The notes beneath the pieces were generated by a model, which searched no databases, had not been told where the DNA came from, and saw only the letters and a program-made list of their open reading frames with translations. A stretch of DNA of 7,282 bases from Actinomycetota bacterium (GTDB lineage: Bacteria; Actinomycetota; Thermoleophilia; Solirubrobacterales; Solirubrobacteraceae). A program made the position numbers and the translations under genes. Positions 1-4,936 of this stretch are shown here, one piece after another (the stretch's first letter is position 1; each line of letters starts with the position of its first letter). The DNA lies in assembly GCA_903970315.1 (NCBI GenBank), contig CAJCIJ010000268.1:1-7282 (forward strand), read 5' to 3'.

Positions 1-10
1 TCCAACGAAA

Positions 11-83
11 AGCCGACGCGGGGACTCGAACCCCGGACCCCTTCATTACGAGTGAAGTGCTCTACCAGCTGAGCTACGTCGGC
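11..83 (-). tRNA. tRNA-Thr, anticodon CGT
   Basis: The minus strand folds into a complete cloverleaf. The acceptor stem is GCCGACG/CGTCGGC, the D stem GCTC/GAGC with loop AGCTGGTA, and the anticodon stem CTTCA/TGAAG with loop CTCGTAA. The variable loop is GGGTC and the T stem is CGGGG/CCCCG with loop TTCGAGT. All stems pair perfectly. Loop positions 34-36 read CGT, which decodes the Thr codon ACG. The discriminator base is T (position 11). CCA is not encoded, since TTT follows, so it must be added after transcription. The T-run directly behind the acceptor stem (positions 11-8) could help transcription end, but I see no separate hairpin inside the window. Confidence 0.97.
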
Positions 84-86
84 GCA

Positions 87-117
87 GGGTGCATGGTACC
101 GGGGGCCATCGGCACCC
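87..117 (-). terminator. Imperfect stem-loop between the small membrane protein gene and tRNA-Thr
   Basis: GGGTGCATGG (87-96) pairs with CCAT (106-109) plus GCACCC (112-117), leaving a 2-nt bulge (110-111) and a 9-nt loop. It lies just downstream of the stop of the minus-strand gene ending at 137 and just upstream of the tRNA. It could end that transcript or mark a processing point. It has no T-tract and overlaps the proposed tRNA -10 hexamer, so its role is uncertain. Confidence 0.25.
93..98 (-). promoter_or_regulatory. Candidate -10 element of the tRNA-Thr gene
   Basis: On the minus strand, TACCAT fits the TANNNT -10 pattern and lies 9 nt before the first tRNA base. A transcript starting about 7 nt downstream would have a leader of only 2-3 nt. 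No TTGACA-like -35 is visible; the 17-18 bp spaced position reads GACGGG/GGACGG. This is inferred from spacing alone. Confidence 0.3.
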
Positions 118-136
118 CGTCCGGCCACTGCAGGCT

Positions 137-505
137 TCAGGTTCGCCGGTGCACGGCCTTGGCACGGGCCGCGCCAGACCGCTTGCGGGCCGGCGCCGTG
201 GCATGCGTGCGGCGCGCCCGACCGCTGCTGCGCGACGTCCGCGTGGCGTGCCGGGCGTGCTTGACGACGTGGCTGCGGGCCGCAGGCGTGTCGTGATCGA
301 AGATGTTGCCCACCGCGTGCCTGACGCTGTGCTCGGCGTGGCCCACGGCGTGTCGAATCCCCGGCGAGACCCCGTATGCCGTCAGCGCCGCTGCAATGCC
401 CACGACAGCAGCAACCAGCGCCCATCTGGCTCTCCATCTGTCGCCGCCACGGCGCTGCGGGTCGCCCAGTTTTCGGGGTGCCGGATGGAAGGGAGCTATG
501 GCCAT
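137..505 (-). CDS. Small single-span membrane protein with a His/Arg-rich tail, function unknown
   Basis: I do not recognise a family for this 122-residue protein. A basic N-terminus (about residues 1-27) leads into one clear hydrophobic segment, WALVAAVVGIAAALTAYGV (about 28-46), a likely membrane span. The rest is hydrophilic, strongly basic and His-rich, with a short internal echo (IRHAVGHAEHS then VRHAVGN, about 50-67). The last 45 residues are nearly all A, R, K, H, T and S, and probably disordered. The ATG at 505 is preceded by AGAGG at about 6 nt, a fair Shine-Dalgarno site. Third codon positions are mostly G/C, as in the neighbouring genes. By charge the tail probably lies in the cytoplasm and could touch nucleic acid or lipid, but that is a guess. 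It lies downstream of the NERD gene on the same strand with a 101-bp gap and its own promoter-like hexamer. Confidence 0.6.
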   Translation of the reverse strand: MAIAPFHPAPRKLGDPQRRGGDRWRARWALVAAVVGIAAALTAYGVSPGIRHAVGHAEHSVRHAVGNIFDHDTPAARSHVVKHARHATRTSRSSGRARRTHATAPARKRSGAARAKAVHRRT

Positions 506-520
506 GTGCGCCTCTGTCTC

Positions 521-526
521 AACCTA
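521..526 (-). promoter_or_regulatory. Candidate -10 (TAGGTT) of the small membrane protein gene
   Basis: Minus-strand TAGGTT matches TANNNT and ends 15 nt before the ATG at 505. Transcription starting about 7 nt later would leave an ~8-nt leader that only just includes the AGAGG ribosome site. TAGGTT also precedes tmk, which raises its weight slightly. No -35 match is seen. Confidence 0.35.
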
Positions 527-606
527 GCGACACCGTCGCCCACGCGCCGCACCAAACCCATACGTGAACTCCGAGTTGCACATTCTGCGCGCAACGTCCG
601 CGAGCG

Positions 607-1377
607 TCATCTTCGGCCATGGGTCTGCCTGAATCGGGCGCCCGCGCCGGCCGGCCGCGAACCCAGCCACTGCAGCGGCACGCTGTGCGGCGCCCCCTCG
701 CTCTGTGCGGCCGACACGGTGTCAAGCGCGCCCGTCACGCGCCTCTCGGCGCGTTCTATCTCGTCGTCGGACAGTGTCCTCTGGTGCCTTTCCAGGTACG
801 GGACGAGCATCCGGGCAGGAACCACGCGGACGCCCTTGCGACACGCCAGCGGGCGGTCCACCCAGGCTCGGCTGTAGACCAGCAGTGGCTCCACCGGCTC
901 CCCAGTGACCCTCTCGATGGCGCGCTGCTCGGAGCGCACCTGCTCAAGTGTGGCGCCGTGAATGGCGCGCACCGTAATCGGGCCAGGATGGCTCTTGGTC
1001 TCCACGGCAAAGAGGCCAGCCGGCCCTATGAGTAGGTGATCGACATCGCCGCGCCCAAAGCTCGCCTCGTGAATCACGCGCCAACCGCGCCCGGCCAAAG
1101 CGTCGAGCATGCCACCAACCTCCTCCTCTCCCATGGCGCCACGCTCGTGACGATCCACCAGCGGCAGCACTGAACGCCAGATCACAAGGATCGCCACCAA
1201 CAGGACGACCTCGGCCGTGAGAAAGATCGGATCTTCCAAACCCAGACTGCGCCCCAGAAAGGCCGTGGCGACCGCCAGGGCGCCGAGCGTCAGCAGTGCA
1301 CGCAAGCGCAGCCTCTGCACGATCGAACGCGCACGCTGCCCAGGCGCGCGGGTACTCGGATCGACCAGGTGGGCCAT
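607..1377 (-). CDS. Two-span membrane protein with a NERD (nuclease-related) domain
   Basis: This is a 256-residue protein. A basic N-terminus is followed by two hydrophobic segments (about residues 27-42 and 51-70), then a NERD domain over about 80-200. NERD hallmarks are GEEEVGGML (83-91), the motif GDVDHLLIGPAGLFAVETK (110-128) with D111, D113, E126 and K128 arranged like a PD-(D/E)xK nuclease core, and a hydrophobic strand PLLVYSR (164-170). The family is predicted to have nuclease-like activity, but most membrane-anchored members have no proven substrate. The C-terminal ~50 residues are charged, then low in complexity. I chose ATG 1377 because the open frame upstream runs into low-complexity Pro/His repeats and then antisense into the PHP gene. 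The Shine-Dalgarno match before this ATG is poor, so the start is less certain than the domain. Confidence 0.85.
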   Translation of the reverse strand: MAHLVDPSTRAPGQRARSIVQRLRLRALLTLGALAVATAFLGRSLGLEDPIFLTAEVVLLVAILVIWRSVLPLVDRHERGAMGEEEVGGMLDALAGRGWRVIHEASFGRGDVDHLLIGPAGLFAVETKSHPGPITVRAIHGATLEQVRSEQRAIERVTGEPVEPLLVYSRAWVDRPLACRKGVRVVPARMLVPYLERHQRTLSDDEIERAERRVTGALDTVSAAQSEGAPHSVPLQWLGSRPAGAGARFRQTHGRR

Positions 1378-1460
1378 ATAGAAGCATCGGTGTCCACCCC
1401 GCCGCCCCTTAGCCCTGGGGCGATAGAGCGGCAGGAGGGCAACCGCACCGCCCCCCCGTT

Positions 1461-1570
1461 CGCCGCTTGGCGGCGTGTGGCGCCAGCTCGCCCCATCTGG
1501 CGGCGTGTGGCGGTGTGCGGCGGCATGCGGCGGTGTGTGGCGGCATCTGGCAGCGTCTGGCGGCGCTCTG
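1461..1570. repeat. Degenerate 10-bp tandem repeat array in the NERD/PHP intergenic region
   Basis: Eleven consecutive 10-bp units can be laid in register from 1461, with consensus near CGGCRTSTGG. Units at 1471 and 1501 are identical (CGGCGTGTGG). The best block is 1501-1560: CGGCGTGTGG, CGGTGTGCGG, CGGCATGCGG, CGGTGTGTGG, CGGCATCTGG, CAGCGTCTGG. The units at 1481 and 1491 are degenerate and instead form an inverted repeat (CGCCAG 1481-1486 with CTGGCG 1497-1502). The array lies between divergent gene starts, about 83 bp from the NERD start and 45 bp from the PHP start. It could be an array of protein-binding sites on one helical face or simply a minisatellite. The rest of this intergenic stretch holds only a weak 5-bp hairpin (1404-1421). 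Confidence 0.8.
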
Positions 1571-1606
1571 CGTTGGAAGTGCGCGGCGGTGGCCCAGCGC
1601 GGGTAA

Positions 1607-1612
1607 TAGGCT
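1607..1612 (+). promoter_or_regulatory. Candidate -10 (TAGGCT) of the PHP gene
   Basis: TAGGCT fits TANNNT and resembles the TAGGTT hexamers before tmk and the small membrane protein gene. It ends 3 nt before the GTG at 1616 and 9 nt before the ATG at 1622. If used as a -10, it would give a leaderless or nearly leaderless message and would favour the ATG. The same bases (AATAGG) could instead act as a weak ribosome site for the GTG. Confidence 0.3.
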
Positions 1613-1615
1613 CCA

Positions 1616-2512
1616 GTGACTATGGACGCCCCCCCGCCCTTTGACCTGCAGTCGCATTCCACGTTCTCCGACGGGGAACTTGAGCCCGCCGACGTCGTGC
1701 GCCAGGCGGCAGCCGCCGGGGTTGCCGTGATGGCGCTGACAGACCACGACACCGTCGAGGGTGTCTCGGAGGCGATCGCCACCGGAGCCGAGGTCGGCGT
1801 GCGGGTGGTGCCAGCCGTCGAGATCTCCTCGCTTGACAACGGCCGCGACCCAAACATCGAACTGCACATCCTCGGCTACCTGATCGATCACACCGGGCCA
1901 GCGCTCTCCACGGCGCTGGGCGAGTGGATCGCAGACCGCCGCCAGCGCACACTGCGGATGGCCGACGGCCTGCGCGAGGCCGGCTTCACGCTCGACGACA
2001 CCGCCCTCACAAAGCGCATCTCCGAAGGCCGATCGATCGGGCGCGTGCACCTCGCCGAAGCCGCACTTTCAGCACCCGAGAATGCCCCACGACTGGCTTC
2101 GGAGGGGATCGACGAGATCGGGGGCCTGATCCGCGGCTACCTGATCGAGGGAAAGTCCGCGTTTCGCATGCGCGACACGCCCACCGTCGCCGAGGCCGTC
2201 GAGGTGGTGCATGCCGCCGGCGGGATCGCCGTCTGGGCCCATCCCTTCTGGGACCTCACCGACCCCGCCGATGTGATCGCCACGATCGACCGCTTCCACG
2301 CCCTGGGCATGGACGGCGTCGAGGCCTTTTACATCTCGCACACGCGCGAGCAGACCGAGGTGATCGTGGCCCGCTGTCAGGAGCTTGGCATGCTCACCAC
2401 GGGCTCGGCCGACTTCCACGGGCCCAAGAACAACCTCTTCGGCAACTTTCTGGCGTTTGACACATTCGGGATGGAGCCCAACCTGGGCCCCATCGGCGCG
2501 CCCGCCTCCTAG
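1616..2512 (+). CDS. PHP-domain phosphoesterase, RNase AM/Trph-like
   Basis: This is a 298-residue PHP-family metal-dependent phosphoesterase. Visible motifs, numbered from the GTG, are DLQSHSTFSDG (10-20), LTDHDT (41-46), PAVEIS (66-71), ELHILGY (82-88), GRVHL (142-146), AHPFWD (208-213), GVEAFYISH (234-242) and GSADFH (263-268). These supply H14, D19, H44, E69, H84, H145, H209, D266 and H268 as likely metal ligands. The first motif is normally HxH; here it is QxH (Q12). The length and the internal segment between the EIS/HILGY and AHP motifs fit the single-domain RNase AM/Trph/YciV group, whose studied members are 5'-3' exoribonucleases or 3',5'-nucleotide bisphosphate phosphatases. A role in RNA or nucleotide turnover is therefore likely, with the exact substrate open. 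The start may be GTG 1616 or ATG 1622. Confidence 0.9.
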   Translation: MTMDAPPPFDLQSHSTFSDGELEPADVVRQAAAAGVAVMALTDHDTVEGVSEAIATGAEVGVRVVPAVEISSLDNGRDPNIELHILGYLIDHTGPALSTALGEWIADRRQRTLRMADGLREAGFTLDDTALTKRISEGRSIGRVHLAEAALSAPENAPRLASEGIDEIGGLIRGYLIEGKSAFRMRDTPTVAEAVEVVHAAGGIAVWAHPFWDLTDPADVIATIDRFHALGMDGVEAFYISHTREQTEVIVARCQELGMLTTGSADFHGPKNNLFGNFLAFDTFGMEPNLGPIGAPAS

Positions 2513-2523
2513 ACGCGCCCCGA
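2495..2523 (+). terminator. Possible stem-loop terminator across the PHP stop codon
   Basis: GGCGCG (2495-2500) pairs with CGCGCC (2514-2519) across a 13-nt loop that contains the end of the PHP frame and its TAG. The stem may extend with TC/GA after a bulge. There is no T-tract. The rest of the 85-bp gap to the holB stop has only short GC-rich palindromes, such as GGCGCCGCGCC at 2571-2581. The call rests on position between convergent genes. Confidence 0.2.
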
Positions 2524-2597
2524 TACGTACACGTGCGCGCCTGCTCGAATGGGCCCGCGCCCGCTGCACTGGCGCCGCGCCTGGCGTCCCCCGCCCA

Positions 2598-3848
2598 TCA
2601 GGCCGTCAGGCGCTCGCCGAGGCGGTAGACAAGCGCCTCCAGCGCAAGCTCCTCGGAGACGTTCAGCGCCAGCCGCATGCGCGTCTCGGCTATCAGGTCC
2701 ATGCCCCTGGCAAGGGCCCAACAGCAGGCCAGCCGGTTGGACTCTGCGCTTGGTGTCCCCGCTCGCTCGCCGTCCACCGCGGCGTCCGGCGGCGTGTCTT
2801 GCTGGGGCCCGTCCGCCGGCGGCCCAGCGGCCTGCAAACGCCGGCCCTGCAGCACCCGCAGGTAGCCACGCAGCTCTGCCTCGCGGTCGCTTGCGTGGAT
2901 CACTTCGCTGGCCCCTTGAGCCATGCACCACACGTCGCGCAGCCACAACTCCCCCAAGCGCAGACCCAGATCCAGGATCTCCGAGCGCCGCCGTCTCTGC
3001 GCTCGCTTCTCGGCATCCGCACCTTCGCGCACGTGCCTGCGTGCCTCCTTGGACGGCAGTCGCTCGGCCTGCTCGGCCACTGCCGCGCGGACCGCCTCGG
3101 CCGCCGCTCTACCCGCCTCCTTGGCGGCATCCAACAGCGCCAACCACGCGCTCGGATCGACTCTCTCTTGCAGCGCCGTGGCCACCAGCGCCTCGGACTG
3201 CGCACGCAGCGCTGCGCCCTCCTGGCCTGCCAGCCAGCGCGCCAGCACCGCATCGCCCAGGGCCAGTCGTGCGCACGCGCGAGCCTCGCTGTGCGGCACT
3301 CCGTCTGTGACCAGCGCCGCCGCCACCGCATCGCTTGACGGCGGGTCAAAGCGCACCGGCTGGCAGCGCGACGCGATCGTCGGCAGCACGCCGGAGCGAT
3401 CGTCGGCGAGCAGGATCAGGTGTACCCCCGCGTGCGGCTCCTCCAGGGTCTTCAGCAGGCGGTTGGCGGCGCTCTCGTTCAGCGCCTGGGCACCCTCGAT
3501 CACAAACACCCGCCGGCGCGCCTCAAAGGGCGACAGCGTTGCCGCCGCCACCACCGGCTCGTCGATGTCCGAGACGAGCATCTCGGCGGCACCACCCGGC
3601 GACACCCAGGTCAGGTCCGGGTGGGTACCGCGCCCCACGCGACCCACCACCCCCGCTTCGTCGGCCGCCCCATCGGCCAGCAGGGCCGTAGCAAAGCCAC
3701 GCGCCACCGCACGTTTTCCCGAGCCCCGGGGGCCGTAGAAGAGGTAGGCGTGCGACGCCCTGCCCGGCGGCAGCGCCGGCCCCAGCACCGCGCGTGCATG
3801 CGGCTGGGAGTCCATGGCTGCAAGCAGCCCCTCAAGCGCCGTCGCCAT
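2598..3848 (-). CDS. holB: DNA polymerase III subunit delta' (clamp loader)
   Basis: This 416-residue protein belongs to the AAA+ clamp-loader complex that loads the beta sliding clamp on DNA. In order it shows a Walker A loop GPRGSGKR (39-46), the segment HPDLTWVSP (76-84), a Walker B-region strand VFVIEGA (114-120), the strongly typical NRLLKTLEEP (129-138), a sensor-1-like strand HLILLADD (143-150) and the SRC motif S160-R161-C162 that supplies the arginine finger. The zinc-binding cysteines often found between Walker A and HPD are absent. The C-terminal half has a long charged helical stretch (about 240-300) and a Pro/Gly-rich insert (about 336-371) before a final helical segment. The ATG at 3848 has no good Shine-Dalgarno site but sits 7 nt after a TATCCT hexamer, fitting a leaderless start. 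Met12 is an alternative start. The gene is divergent from tmk. Confidence 0.93.
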   Translation of the reverse strand: MATALEGLLAAMDSQPHARAVLGPALPPGRASHAYLFYGPRGSGKRAVARGFATALLADGAADEAGVVGRVGRGTHPDLTWVSPGGAAEMLVSDIDEPVVAAATLSPFEARRRVFVIEGAQALNESAANRLLKTLEEPHAGVHLILLADDRSGVLPTIASRCQPVRFDPPSSDAVAAALVTDGVPHSEARACARLALGDAVLARWLAGQEGAALRAQSEALVATALQERVDPSAWLALLDAAKEAGRAAAEAVRAAVAEQAERLPSKEARRHVREGADAEKRAQRRRRSEILDLGLRLGELWLRDVWCMAQGASEVIHASDREAELRGYLRVLQGRRLQAAGPPADGPQQDTPPDAAVDGERAGTPSAESNRLACCWALARGMDLIAETRMRLALNVSEELALEALVYRLGERLTA

Positions 3849-3855
3849 AGACCCA

Positions 3856-3861
3856 AGGATA
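3856..3861 (-). promoter_or_regulatory. Candidate -10 (TATCCT) of holB
   Basis: Minus-strand TATCCT fits TANNNT and lies 7 nt before the ATG at 3848, the spacing expected if transcription begins at or next to the start codon. No Shine-Dalgarno sequence lies at a normal distance, which supports leaderless initiation. The -35 position for a 17-bp spacer is 3879-3884 and reads ACGGTT, a poor match. Confidence 0.4.
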
Positions 3862-3901
3862 TGCCCCTGCCGCAGCGCAACCGTGGCGCTGCGGGCGCCG
3901 G

Positions 3902-3907
3902 TAGGTT
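3902..3907 (+). promoter_or_regulatory. Candidate -10 (TAGGTT) of tmk
   Basis: TAGGTT fits TANNNT and is followed by exactly 6 nt (GGTGGT) before the GTG at 3914. That is the classical geometry for a leaderless transcript, as is common in actinobacteria. GGTGGT could also act as a very close, weak ribosome site. The 17-bp spaced -35 position (3879-3884, AACCGT) is the same hexamer that would serve holB on the other strand. Confidence 0.45.
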
Positions 3908-3913
3908 GGTGGT

Positions 3914-4570
3914 GTGAGTCGCGGCAGGCTGATCACGGTCGAGGGCATCGACGGGGCCGGCAAGACGACGCTGTCTGCCGCGCTGGAGGAAGCCATCGCT
4001 GGGCGCGGGGTGGCCGTGGAGCGACTGCGCGAGCCCGGTGGGGTGGCCCTTTCGGAGCGCATCCGCGCGCTTCTGCGCGATCCTGCCGGGAGTGGCGACG
4101 TGGACCCTCGCGCCGAGGCCCTGCTGTACGCCGCCGCGCGCGCCCAGCTGACCGCAACGAAGATCGCCCCCCTGCTGGCATCGGGCTCCTGGGTGCTGCT
4201 TGACCGCTTCATCGACTCCTCGCTTGCATACCAGGGCGGCGGCCGGCAACTCGGCGTCGACGCCATCCGCGCCGTGAACCTGTTCGCCACCGACAGCATT
4301 ACGCCCGACCGCACCCTGCTTCTGGCAATCGCACCGCACGCCGGGCGCGCCCGCCAGCAGGAGCGACCCGCCGGGCCCGAGGGGCCCGACCGCATCGAGT
4401 CCGAAGACGATCGGTTCTTTGCCACAGTGGCCTCCACCTACGATCAGCTCGCCGCCGCCGAGCCCCAGCGCATCCGCACCTTGGATGCCACGCGCGCCCC
4501 CCGCGAGGTTCTCGCGCAAGCCCTGGACGCGATCGCCGATCTGCTGCCCTCACCTGCGGCTGCTCCCTAG
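3914..4570 (+). CDS. tmk: Thymidylate kinase (dTMP kinase)
   Basis: This 218-residue enzyme phosphorylates dTMP to dTDP with ATP in the cytoplasm, feeding dTTP synthesis. It has the P-loop GIDGAGKTT (11-19), the dTMP-binding REPGG (39-43), the DRFIDSSLAYQG signature (97-108), and an Arg-rich lid (GRARQQER, about 144-151) followed by DRIESED (159-165). With no Arg in the P-loop and Arg in the lid it matches the bacterial type II arrangement. One oddity is LLLAIAP (135-141), where an Asp usual in this strand (LDV-like) is replaced by Ala. GTG at 3914 is chosen because it begins directly before the conserved N-terminal strand LITVEGIDG and lies at leaderless distance from TAGGTT. It is divergent from holB, and a small candidate gene begins one base past its stop. 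Confidence 0.96.
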   Translation: MSRGRLITVEGIDGAGKTTLSAALEEAIAGRGVAVERLREPGGVALSERIRALLRDPAGSGDVDPRAEALLYAAARAQLTATKIAPLLASGSWVLLDRFIDSSLAYQGGGRQLGVDAIRAVNLFATDSITPDRTLLLAIAPHAGRARQQERPAGPEGPDRIESEDDRFFATVASTYDQLAAAEPQRIRTLDATRAPREVLAQALDAIADLLPSPAAAP

Positions 4571-4571
4571 G

Positions 4572-4760
4572 ATGGGCGCCCTGTTGCGCACTCTCCGAGT
4601 TCCCACCCGCGTCGCCAGCCCGCGCCATCCCAGCCGCTCGCACCGGCGCTCCGCCCGCGGCCCCAGCCGCGCGCGCCTACGGCACCTGTTCGACGAGGCC
4701 AGCCTGCAAGTCAGCTCCACCCTGGCCGAAATCGTCGACTGGCTGCGCCTGGGCCGGTGA
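4572..4760 (+). CDS. Small hypothetical protein directly after tmk
   Basis: This is a 62-codon frame whose ATG lies one base after the tmk TAG stop, so it could be translated by re-initiation. Its only ribosome-site-like bases (AGG) touch the ATG. About 53 of 62 sense codons end in G or C, similar to real genes here, which supports coding. The N-terminal half is very basic (many R, S, P and H, residues 1-38). The C-terminal part LFDEASLQVSSTLAEIVDWL (39-58) looks like an amphipathic helix with a Trp. I recognise no family. It may be a real small coupled gene or a chance open frame in GC-rich sequence. No overlapping frame looks better. Confidence 0.4.
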   Translation: MGALLRTLRVPTRVASPRHPSRSHRRSARGPSRARLRHLFDEASLQVSSTLAEIVDWLRLGR

Positions 4761-4789
4761 GGGCTGACGGGGCCTCACACCGCGTCCCG

Positions 4790-4810
4790 GCGGGCCGTTG
4801 CGGCGCCCGC
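4790..4810 (+). terminator. GC-rich stem-loop, possible terminator of the tmk transcript
   Basis: GCGGGCCG (4790-4797), loop TTG, CGGC (4801-4804), a 2-nt bulge, then CCGC (4807-4810) form an 8-bp stem with a tight triloop, 30 bp after the small gene's stop. No T-tract follows. GC-rich hairpins without a U-tail are reported as terminators in some actinobacteria, so this is plausible but unproven. The 182 bp between 4760 and the HU start hold this and three further inverted repeats. Confidence 0.35.
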
Positions 4811-4820
4811 ATCGGGGTCC

Positions 4821-4833
4821 TCTGCGGCGCAGA
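4821..4833. repeat. Small inverted repeat upstream of the HU gene
   Basis: TCTGC (4821-4825) pairs perfectly with GCAGA (4829-4833) around the loop GGC. It is the second of four inverted repeats between the tmk unit and HU. It may be part of a tandem terminator, or chance. Confidence 0.3.
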
Positions 4834-4843
4834 ATGGGCGTTA

Positions 4844-4856
4844 AAACGGCCCGTTT
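4844..4856. promoter_or_regulatory. 13-bp palindrome, candidate operator upstream of the HU gene
   Basis: AAACGG (4844-4849), C, CCGTTT (4851-4856) is a perfect 6-1-6 inverted repeat. It stands out as A/T-flanked sequence in a GC-rich region and lies about 25 bp before the likely -10 region, overlapping a TTGGCT (4855-4860) that resembles a -35. A dimeric regulator could bind here. As RNA it would form only a 5-bp hairpin. Which protein binds, if any, cannot be told. Confidence 0.4.
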
Positions 4857-4881
4857 GGCTCGATTCGTCCCCTGTAGCCGT

Positions 4882-4887
4882 TAGTGT
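4882..4887 (+). promoter_or_regulatory. Candidate -10 (TAGTGT) of the HU gene
   Basis: TAGTGT fits TANNNT. Starting about 7 nt later would give a 5' leader of roughly 45-50 nt that contains the ribosome-site hairpin at 4921-4933. The upstream TTGGCT (4855-4860) is 21 bp away, too far for a normal -35. TAGCCG at 4875-4880 is an alternative -10, but its spacer of 14 bp is too short. Confidence 0.3.
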
Positions 4888-4920
4888 GCCCTCGAAGTAA
4901 CGCATCAACATCCACTACAC

Positions 4921-4936
4921 CCCATTGAATGGGAGG
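4921..4936 (+). promoter_or_regulatory. Ribosome-binding site of HU overlapped by a perfect inverted repeat
   Basis: GGGAGG (4931-4936) is the strongest Shine-Dalgarno sequence in the window, 6 nt before ATG 4943, and it decides the HU start over the in-frame TTG at 4925. CCCATT (4921-4926), G, AATGGG (4928-4933) is a perfect inverted repeat. In RNA it can fold as CCCAU-UGA-AUGGG and would hide the first three bases of the ribosome site. Confidence 0.6.

Noticed and set aside
11..83. tRNA-Thr as an integration site for a mobile element
   Set aside because: No integrase, no repeat of the tRNA 3' end in the window, and the 3' flank is outside the view.
89..877. Long plus-strand frame of 262 residues over the left end
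   Set aside because: It runs antisense to the small membrane protein and NERD genes, is rich in Arg/Pro/Ala as GC-rich shadow frames are, and has no recognisable motif.
1404..1421. GCCCC/GGGGC hairpin in the NERD leader
   Set aside because: Only five base pairs of pure GC, expected often by chance here.
1629..1635. Run of seven C near the PHP start as a phase-variation tract
   Set aside because: Seven bases is short for this GC content and it encodes ordinary Ala-Pro-Pro; nothing else suggests switching.
1378..1869. Open frame extending the NERD protein upstream by 164 residues
   Set aside because: It is translated from the 10-bp repeats and from antisense of the PHP gene, giving low-complexity Pro/His/Arg sequence with no domain. 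Lack of stops is expected at this GC content.
2385..3338. Plus-strand frames of 317 and 253 residues over holB
   Set aside because: They are antisense to a clear holB, with biased composition and no domain.
4711..4911. Minus-strand 66-residue frame upstream of HU
   Set aside because: It overlaps the better-supported small gene and the stacked inverted repeats, and has no ribosome site or motif I can support.
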